A stretch of DNA of 5,047 nucleotides, from contig JAFZKR010000084.1 of the NCBI GenBank assembly GCA_017551845.1, positions 1-5,047 on the forward strand, given 5' to 3'. The notes under the pieces were generated by a model, which did no database searches, was not told the origin of the DNA, and saw nothing but the letters and a program-made list of their open reading frames with translations. Numbering within the stretch: the stretch's first letter is position 1; every line of letters starts with the position of its first letter. A program made the translations under genes and the position numbers. This DNA is from Bacteroidaceae bacterium (GTDB taxonomy: Bacteria; Bacteroidota; Bacteroidia; Bacteroidales; Bacteroidaceae). Shown here in pieces: positions 1-5,047 of the stretch.

Positions 1-1794
1 ACAGGTCACAAGGTCATCGGCATAACGTTTCATCCACAGGTCAGACAGTTCCTGAGCCACAGCACGCGAACGGTTCGTATTGGTGTTGATAGGCATGTAG
101 ATGGTAGCCGATATACGTGACTGCTCATCGCTGGGGAAGAACTCAGACTTAAGGTTCTTGGCCGTAAAAAGTGACACCACGAACAATACAAGACATGCCA
201 AAACAACAGTCTTGCGATGACGTACCGCATGGTTGATGCGGCGTGAGTACCAGCGGTCCAGACCGTCAAGAGCCTTCTGGATAGGACGGTACAGGAATGT
301 ATGCAGGCGGCTGCCCTTTTTCTCCAGCTTAAGCATGCGTGAGCAGAGCATCGGGGTAAGAGTCAGTGACACAGCCAATGAAATGGCAATGATGACGCAG
401 ATCATACCACCCAGCTGCTTGAACATCACACCGGCCATACCTGACATCATTGTGAGCGGGAAGAAAACCGCAAAAATTGTCATTGTAGATGCTATAACAG
501 ATACGGCCACCTCATTGGTAGCATGTATTGCAGCCTGTTTGGGGTTGGCGCCGCGCTCAATATGCGTAGTGATATTCTCCAGCACCACAATTGAGTCATC
601 CACCACCATACCTATTGCAATGGTCAGTGAACTGAGTGAGATAATGTTGAGTGAACCGTCAGTGATAAACAGATAGATGAATGATGCAATCAGAGACAAC
701 GGAATAGTGATAGCCACAACAACTGTAGCACGCCAACGTCCCGTAAACAGATAAACCACCAGCACCACAAAAAGCAGAGCGTATAGGATAGTCTCAGCCA
801 GAGAGTTCACAGTCAGAATGATATCCTGCGAACCGTCATTTATCATACCTATCTTTATGTCGCTGGGCAGATTCTTCTGCAACTGAGGCAGAACCTCATT
901 AACCTTGCGGCAAATCTCAACCGTATTGGCACCGGTCTGCTTCTGGATAACCATCATGGCACCCTGCACGCCGTTGTTGTATGACTCCTGGGCACGCTCC
1001 TGAGTGCGGTCCACAATCTCGGCAATATCCTTAAGATAAACGTTACGTCCTTGGATTGAAGCCACAACCAGATGTTGCATGTCACGCGGATCCTTGAACT
1101 CACCATCCACACGCAGGGCATAGGTCTCATTACCCACATCCAGGTTACCGCCCGGAACGCTGCGGTTCTCAGAACCTATCATGGCCGATATGGCCTCAAT
1201 GGTCAGATTGTAAGCCTCCAGCTTGGCCGGATCGCAATAAACGTAAATCTCACGCTGCGGGGCACCCGTCACAGATACCGTACCCACACCCGGGATACGT
1301 GCCAGCGGGTTCACCACATTCTCATCCAGAATCTTGTACAAGGCGCTCTGGCTCTCACCGGCCTGGACAGAGAGCAGCATGATAGGCATCATACTGGTAT
1401 CAAACTTGAATATGATAGGTGAACCAGCGCCGTCAGGCAGCGAGTTGGATATCATACTCAGCTTGTCACGCACATCATTGGTAAGGTCATCAATTGAATG
1501 TCCGTACTCAAACTCAAGAGTAATTACAGATACGTTCTCTGATGAACGTGATGTTATATGCTTTATGTGTGTGCAGCTGTTCAGAGTGTTCTCCAACGGG
1601 CGGGTCACATTGTTCTCAATGTCCGATGCGTTGGCGCCATTGTAGTATGTGAACACCATGATGGTGTTTGACTCGATGTCAGGCAGCTGGTCAATAGGCA
1701 GCTTGGTGTATGAGAATACGCCGAACACCACCACAGCCACAAAGCAGAGAGCCGTAAAAATCGGTCTTTTGACCGAGCCTTCATATAAACTCAT
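1..1794 (-). CDS. RND-family (HAE-1, AcrB/MexB-like) efflux pump inner-membrane subunit, 3' end outside window
   Basis: This is the proton-driven pump subunit of a tripartite efflux complex in the inner membrane. The window holds residues 1-598; family members are usually about 1,020-1,060 residues, so roughly the C-terminal 40% is missing because of the window edge, not because of a break. Visible layout: TM1 at about 12-29 (after RPIFTALCF), followed by KLPIDQLPDIE; first periplasmic porter region at about 40-330; TM2 at about 332-350, TM3 357-377, TM4 383-404, TM5 429-449, TM6 464-484; a cytoplasmic linker; TM7 at about 528-545; then the start of the second porter region (FFPSDEQ at 552-558). 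TM4 carries IGMVVDDSIVVLEN with Asp399-Asp400, matching the AcrB proton-relay pair Asp407/Asp408. The start at 1794 gives MSLYEGSVKRPI, which matches how Bacteroidales homologues begin from memory. It lies 15 bp after the adaptor gene, so is probably co-transcribed and co-regulated. Substrates cannot be deduced. Confidence 0.96.
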   Translation of the reverse strand, partial: MSLYEGSVKRPIFTALCFVAVVVFGVFSYTKLPIDQLPDIESNTIMVFTYYNGANASDIENNVTRPLENTLNSCTHIKHITSRSSENVSVITLEFEYGHSIDDLTNDVRDKLSMISNSLPDGAGSPIIFKFDTSMMPIMLLSVQAGESQSALYKILDENVVNPLARIPGVGTVSVTGAPQREIYVYCDPAKLEAYNLTIEAISAMIGSENRSVPGGNLDVGNETYALRVDGEFKDPRDMQHLVVASIQGRNVYLKDIAEIVDRTQERAQESYNNGVQGAMMVIQKQTGANTVEICRKVNEVLPQLQKNLPSDIKIGMINDGSQDIILTVNSLAETILYALLFVVLVVYLFTGRWRATVVVAITIPLSLIASFIYLFITDGSLNIISLSSLTIAIGMVVDDSIVVLENITTHIERGANPKQAAIHATNEVAVSVIASTMTIFAVFFPLTMMSGMAGVMFKQLGGMICVIIAISLAVSLTLTPMLCSRMLKLEKKGSRLHTFLYRPIQKALDGLDRWYSRRINHAVRHRKTVVLACLVLFVVSLFTAKNLKSEFFPSDEQSRISATIYMPINTNTNRSRAVAQELSDLWMKRYADDLVTC

Positions 1795-1809
1795 TGTCCC
1801 TAAAGCTTT

Positions 1810-2835
1810 TTACTTTTCAACTTCAACCTCACGGCCGTCAGAGAGCTTTGACAGTCCGGCTATCACAATCTGGGCCCCATTGGGTACGCCCGATATAAGC
1901 TCATAACGGTCACCAAGGCGCTGCCCCAGCTCAACCTTACTATAGATAACCCTGCCGTTCTCATAGACATACACAAAACGGTCGCCTGAGCCGGCACGCT
2001 TCTCTATTGCCAGATCAGGCACGACCACATGGTCCAGAGTACCCAGGTTCAGGGTAGCGCGGGCAAACATACCGGGACGCAGTTTTAAGTCAGTGTTAGC
2101 CACTTTGATTTCAACAGGAAAAGTATGCGTCATTGCATCGATGGTAGGATATATGAGAGAAACTTTGCCGGCAAAAGTCTCACCGGGATAGGCATCCAAC
2201 TCAATAGACACCTCATCACCCTTCTTGACTTTTGAATAGTACTGCTCCGAGACGTTTATTATCAGCTTGACAGGAGCTATCTTTTGCACCGCAAGAATGG
2301 CCTGGCCGCTATACAGGTCACCATTGTCATAATTGCGGGCAGTAACCACACCGTCAATGGGACTTTCCAGACGGGTATTCTCCTTGAGGGTCTGAAATGA
2401 CTTGCGGGCAACCTCCAACTGCAGATTCACATTGTCCCATTCGGACTTTGACACGCCTCCCACCTTGTAAAGCTGGTCTATACGGTTGAATTCGGTCTCA
2501 AGGTTTTTGAGCTGCATCTCCTGCTGACTGAGGGTGGTCTCGTCCATCTCCACAAGAATCTGGCCCTTGCGCACATTGTCACCCACTTCAACCCTTATCC
2601 TGCTTATTCTGCCGGGTGTAGAAGGGGCAATATTATTCTTTATCTCTCCCTCAATGGTGGCTGAATAGACCTGTAACTGTGCTACGGGTTCAGTAGTGAC
2701 CTTAGCCAGTTTAACCAGCGGCTTCGCTGTGGGATCCGGTGCTGCCGGACCGTTTGCAGCCTGTTTATTCTGACTGCAAGCTGCAAGAAACAGCATTGAA
2801 CAGAACGCGATTCCTGAAAATCTGAATGCTTTCAT
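1810..2835 (-). CDS. RND efflux periplasmic adaptor subunit (membrane fusion protein, AcrA/MexA/HlyD-like lipoprotein)
   Basis: This 341-residue protein bridges the inner-membrane pump and the outer-membrane duct. The N-terminus is a lipoprotein signal with lipobox LAAC and lipidated Cys20, so it should be anchored in a membrane facing the periplasm. Domains in order: first lipoyl half at about 75-94 (GRISRIRVEVGDNVRKGQIL), a short alpha-helical hairpin at about 98-152, second lipoyl half at about 155-174 (LESPIDGVVTARNYDNGDL), beta-barrel domain at about 187-264 ending in LRPGMFARATL, and a membrane-proximal domain at about 270-341. Arg118, Leu122 and Ser129 at the hairpin tip have the R-x3-L-x6-S spacing known from AcrA, where it contacts the TolC tip. 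Length is slightly short but normal for Bacteroidota adaptors. It sits 36 bp after the outer-membrane factor and 15 bp before the pump, so it is the middle gene of the operon. The leader before the ATG is A/T-rich with no clear Shine-Dalgarno site. Confidence 0.95.
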   Translation of the reverse strand: MKAFRFSGIAFCSMLFLAACSQNKQAANGPAAPDPTAKPLVKLAKVTTEPVAQLQVYSATIEGEIKNNIAPSTPGRISRIRVEVGDNVRKGQILVEMDETTLSQQEMQLKNLETEFNRIDQLYKVGGVSKSEWDNVNLQLEVARKSFQTLKENTRLESPIDGVVTARNYDNGDLYSGQAILAVQKIAPVKLIINVSEQYYSKVKKGDEVSIELDAYPGETFAGKVSLIYPTIDAMTHTFPVEIKVANTDLKLRPGMFARATLNLGTLDHVVVPDLAIEKRAGSGDRFVYVYENGRVIYSKVELGQRLGDRYELISGVPNGAQIVIAGLSKLSDGREVEVEK

Positions 2836-2871
2836 ATTTATTTGTCTTATTTGTTTCCCTATTTGAATCTA

Positions 2872-4236
2872 TCATTTCACGTCAGGTATCATAGCATCAT
2901 CGCCTAACACCTTATCCAAGTCGGCCTTGGCGGCCAGATAATTGTATATGGACTGACTGTATGTAAGCTTAGCCTGTGTGAGCGACACCTCGGAGTTGTT
3001 CAGTTCCAAGATGGTACCCTTGCCTATCTCATATCGTTTACTTGCTATCTCACGGCCCTTCTCAGCCTGCTCAATAGCCTCACGGTTACTTGCCACCTGC
3101 TCAGCATTGGCCTTCATATTATCCACATAGCTGCGCACCTGCATATTGAGCTGTTTCTCAGTGTATCCGATGTTCTCATTCAACTGGCTTATCTGCAGTT
3201 TGGTGCTGCGCAGTTTGGTGAAATTACCCATGCGAAAAATAGGCAGTGAAAGGGACAGCACTATTGATGAGCTCTTGGCCCATGAGTAGTCAAACACATT
3301 CCAGTTGTCATTGTAAAGTGACTGCATGGAATAGGTTCCGGCAAGAGCCATGGTGGGAAGGAAGTTCATCTTCTGCACACGAAGTGTCTGGTTCAGCATG
3401 GTCTCATTCATTCTGAGCTGGCGCATGTTCGTATTGTTCTCAAGTGAATAGTTTCCGCCACTCCCGAGAGCTTCACCATACAACCGGTCCTCATAGTCCT
3501 CAAGACTGCCCTCTACCGTTATTTCAGTCTCGGGATCTATGCCCATAAGGAGCATAAGCTGGAGCTTTGCCAATGTCACCGCGTTGCGTGCCTGTATTAC
3601 TGTGGGATTCAGGCTACGGAGCTGCACCTCGGCGCTTATCTTGTCATACTCGCTTGTTCCGCCCAGTTCGTAAAGCGACTTTACTACATCAAAATTCCTC
3701 TGCGCCTGCTCCAGGCTCTTGCACAGCACATCGTAGCTGTCCTGGGCAAGAATGACCTGATAATATGCCTTGGTCACCTGATTCACCAGATCCAGTTTAG
3801 AGCTACGGCTCTGTTCCACCGCATTGTCCAGATCGGTCTTGGTCAGGTTCATCGTGGCATAGACCGTGGGGGCGAAAACTGGCAGGCTCACCTGGAACTG
3901 CCCGTTCCATGTACTGGTGTTGTCCTGACCCATCTTGAACTCCATCCCGTTCAGTTTCATCACAGCCGCGAGAACCGTGTATTGGATTGTCCCGCTGAAA
4001 TCCACGGAAGGCAGAAGCGCTTGCCAGGCCTCATCCTTACTGATTTTCTTGACCTCTATCTGCTGTTCAGCAACCTTGATAGTAGGGTTATCAGTCAGAG
4101 CCACGCGGATTGCATCGTCAAGAGTCACCTTGAAAGCACCGCTCGGACCAAGATCCTGCGCCATAACAGCTGTTCCCACAGCCATCCAAACTGACACAAA
4201 CATCAATCCTGCCTTCACAATAAATCCTCTTTTCAT
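2872..4236 (-). CDS. TolC-family outer-membrane efflux protein (OMF), first gene of the efflux operon
   Basis: This 454-residue protein should trimerise into the outer-membrane and periplasmic exit duct of the efflux complex. A Sec signal peptide is visible: basic MKRGFIVK, a hydrophobic core at about 9-24 and a probable cleavage after Ala26 (AVMA|QDLG). Two tandem OEP-type repeats follow. The first, about 36-240, opens with VTLDDAIRVALTDNPTIKVA and contains the beta-strand stretch at 80-125 and the helical segment LGGTSEYDKISAEV at 191-204. The second, about 265-446, contains strands around 295-333, including SLSLPIF, and the matching segment IGKGTILELNNSEV at 404-417. Length is typical of the family. 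The ATG at 4236 is favoured because it gives a complete signal peptide. It is immediately preceded by AGGA with no spacer, which is too close for a normal ribosome binding site. Placement before the adaptor and pump genes makes it their dedicated partner. The long helices make pathway assignment firm; substrates are unknown. Confidence 0.95.
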   Translation of the reverse strand: MKRGFIVKAGLMFVSVWMAVGTAVMAQDLGPSGAFKVTLDDAIRVALTDNPTIKVAEQQIEVKKISKDEAWQALLPSVDFSGTIQYTVLAAVMKLNGMEFKMGQDNTSTWNGQFQVSLPVFAPTVYATMNLTKTDLDNAVEQSRSSKLDLVNQVTKAYYQVILAQDSYDVLCKSLEQAQRNFDVVKSLYELGGTSEYDKISAEVQLRSLNPTVIQARNAVTLAKLQLMLLMGIDPETEITVEGSLEDYEDRLYGEALGSGGNYSLENNTNMRQLRMNETMLNQTLRVQKMNFLPTMALAGTYSMQSLYNDNWNVFDYSWAKSSSIVLSLSLPIFRMGNFTKLRSTKLQISQLNENIGYTEKQLNMQVRSYVDNMKANAEQVASNREAIEQAEKGREIASKRYEIGKGTILELNNSEVSLTQAKLTYSQSIYNYLAAKADLDKVLGDDAMIPDVK

Positions 4237-4292
4237 TCCTCGTATTTCGATTTTAGGTATGTACTTTATAAACTAGCTATTAATAGAATGCG

Positions 4293-4300
4293 CAAAAATA
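4293..4300 (-). promoter_or_regulatory. Putative Bacteroidota-type -7 promoter element for the efflux operon
   Basis: Read on the minus strand the sequence is TATTTTTG, an exact match to the Bacteroidota primary sigma consensus TAnnTTTG. It lies 57 bp upstream of the outer-membrane factor start, giving a predicted transcript start near 4286 and a leader of about 50 nt. No good TTTG-type -33 box is found 17-21 bp upstream; that stretch is instead occupied by the imperfect dyad at 4305-4329. Such a short box is expected fairly often in A/T-rich DNA, so this assignment rests mainly on its position in the only intergenic gap before the operon. Confidence 0.5.
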
Positions 4301-4304
4301 CAGA

Positions 4305-4329
4305 AAACTCCACGCATAGCGCAGAGTTT
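4305..4329. promoter_or_regulatory. Imperfect 25-bp dyad, possible operator of the efflux operon
   Basis: Outer arms AAACTC (4305-4310) and GAGTTT (4324-4329) are perfect inverted repeats. Inside them CGC (4313-4315) and GCG (4319-4321) also pair around a 3-bp centre, leaving only two unmatched positions per side. So 9 of 11 arm positions are symmetric. The dyad lies 4 bp upstream of the -7-like box and covers the region where a -33 element would be, a common arrangement for a repressor site such as those of TetR-family regulators of RND pumps. No regulator gene is present in the window. Alternatively, it may be a second hairpin terminator for the upstream barrel gene, since a T-rich stretch follows it on the minus strand. 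Confidence 0.4.
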
Positions 4330-4336
4330 CCCTATC

Positions 4337-4361
4337 AAAACGGCTATCCTTTAGCCATTTT
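4337..4361 (-). terminator. Stem-loop terminator downstream of the beta-barrel gene, possibly bidirectional
   Basis: On the minus strand AAAATGGCTA and TAGCCGTTTT pair over 10 positions (one T-G wobble) around a 5-nt loop AAGGA. The GC-containing core is GGCTA/TAGCC, and the 3' arm ends in four T. It lies 34 bp after the TAG of the barrel gene, where an intrinsic terminator is expected. On the plus strand the same structure is followed by five T, but no plus-strand gene precedes it. It would insulate the efflux operon from readthrough. The core stem is short, so strength is uncertain. Confidence 0.6.
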
Positions 4362-4395
4362 TAATATTTAACGGATAAGATCTCTTCATCGGAAA

Positions 4396-5047
4396 CTAAT
4401 TCCCAAAATAGTATACAAGACCAGCGGTAAACTTGTTGAAATTAACCTCAAGAACCTGATAATCTTCTTGAACCCATTCGGTATCACAGCGCAGATAAGT
4501 TATGCTACCCAGCTCTGCTTTTACTGCAAAATGACGGTTCTTCTCAAAGCGGTGCTCAAATACGAACGGAGTCAAGGATACCTTGTACATTCCGGTATTG
4601 AAGTTGCCGTACCAATAATCAGCCTCTTCACCATAATGGGCACGCATGGCATAATCAAAACCGGCAGACAGCCTGGGTTCCAGAATGAAACCTCCGCCCA
4701 GATTCATCCGTCGGATAAGCGATAAGTGTACTGAAAGAAGATCGGCTTGGTTATTATAACCTTTATCATTATTAAAGTGTTCCTGGTAATATGAATCTCT
4801 ATGGTCCGTGTAAGGATAATAAATCTTGTCCGGACTATAAATTTCTTCTCTCTTGCTGTAATTGTACGTAGTTGTGTTTCCACCCATACCAACACCTATC
4901 TCTATGGCAAATCTGGCGCCTTGCCCTTTATCTCCGAACATAAATCCGGTACCAAGAGAACAGTTCCACTCTGAATTCTTTTTATAAGGCTCATTCCATT
5001 TTACATTCCCACTTGTCCTTATCTGGACATAATCCCGTTCATTGGAA
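4396..5047 (-). CDS. Probable outer-membrane beta-barrel protein, C-terminal part (5' end outside window)
   Basis: The reading frame stays open from the TAG at 4396-4398 to the window edge, giving 216 codons; base 5047 belongs to an incomplete codon. An internal Met lies at residue 36 (4941), but coding-like sequence continues upstream of it (WNEPYKKNSEWNCSLGTGF), so that is unlikely to be the true start. The protein shows alternating hydrophobic/polar segments typical of transmembrane beta-strands: about 27-36, 44-55, 102-111, 119-132, 153-166, 171-185 and 203-214, ending in FTAGLVYYFGN. Between strands lies a polar, Tyr-rich stretch at 61-97 (nine Tyr in 37 residues), plausibly an extracellular loop. 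I do not recognise a specific family or function; it could be a small porin-like protein or a conserved Bacteroidota barrel of unknown role. A stem-loop terminator separates it from the efflux operon, so it is probably a separate transcription unit. Parts of it look more A/T-rich than the efflux genes. Confidence 0.75.
   Translation of the reverse strand, partial: SNERDYVQIRTSGNVKWNEPYKKNSEWNCSLGTGFMFGDKGQGARFAIEIGVGMGGNTTTYNYSKREEIYSPDKIYYPYTDHRDSYYQEHFNNDKGYNNQADLLSVHLSLIRRMNLGGGFILEPRLSAGFDYAMRAHYGEEADYWYGNFNTGMYKVSLTPFVFEHRFEKNRHFAVKAELGSITYLRCDTEWVQEDYQVLEVNFNKFTAGLVYYFGN

Noticed and set aside
1..30. Truncation of the pump at residue 598 as a broken gene
   Set aside because: The frame is still open at the first base of the window, so the missing C-terminal part is explained by the window edge.
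233..676. 147-codon open frame on the plus strand
   Set aside because: It lies antisense to the well-supported RND pump gene and encodes no recognisable protein; it is a shadow of the pump's codon pattern.
1072..1906. Several plus-strand open frames of 85-116 codons
   Set aside because: All are antisense to the pump and the adaptor end, overlap each other, and look like composition artefacts.
3935..4276. 113-codon plus-strand open frame covering the start of the OMF gene and part of its leader
   Set aside because: It is antisense to the signal peptide and first repeat of the TolC-family gene, which is strongly supported; no independent evidence of coding.
4326..4369. TTTG near the terminator as a -33 box for the efflux promoter
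   Set aside because: It lies about 35 bp upstream of the -7-like box, too far for the usual 19-21 bp spacing.
4396..4941. Met at 4941 as the start of the barrel protein
   Set aside because: The frame is open to the window edge with coding-like, strand-like residues upstream, so the true start is most likely outside the window.

Overview
The window carries most of a tripartite RND-type multidrug efflux operon and the 3' part of an unrelated-looking gene upstream of it. All supported genes lie on the minus strand, so the reading order runs from high to low coordinates. The likely host is a member of the Bacteroidota, probably order Bacteroidales. This rests on the pump N-terminus and the outer-membrane factor resembling Bacteroidales homologues as I remember them, a TAnnTTTG-type -7 promoter element, A/T-rich leaders without clear Shine-Dalgarno sites, and a Tyr/Asn-rich beta-barrel protein typical of that phylum. 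The genus cannot be fixed from this sequence.

Layout in transcription order: (1) 5047-4396, the C-terminal 216 residues of a probable outer-membrane beta-barrel protein whose start lies outside the window. (2) 4395-4237, a 159-bp intergenic region with a stem-loop terminator, an imperfect 25-bp dyad and a -7-like promoter box. (3) 4236-2872, a TolC-family outer-membrane factor. (4) 2835-1810, a lipoprotein periplasmic adaptor of the AcrA/MexA type. (5) 1794-1, the N-terminal 598 residues of an AcrB/MexB-type (HAE-1) inner-membrane pump, cut by the window edge.

The last three genes are separated by 36 and 15 bp and almost certainly form one transcript. Their products should assemble into one envelope-spanning machine: the pump takes up substrates in the inner membrane and periplasm using the proton gradient, the adaptor bridges the periplasm, and the outer-membrane factor provides the exit duct. 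Key residues are present: the Asp399-Asp400 pair in pump TM4, the R-L-S hairpin-tip motif of the adaptor, a lipobox on the adaptor and a signal peptide on the outer-membrane factor.

I see no previously undescribed system. The most interesting non-coding signal is the dyad next to the putative efflux promoter, which looks like an operator although no regulator gene is present in the window. No RNA genes, mobile elements or CRISPR arrays were recognised.
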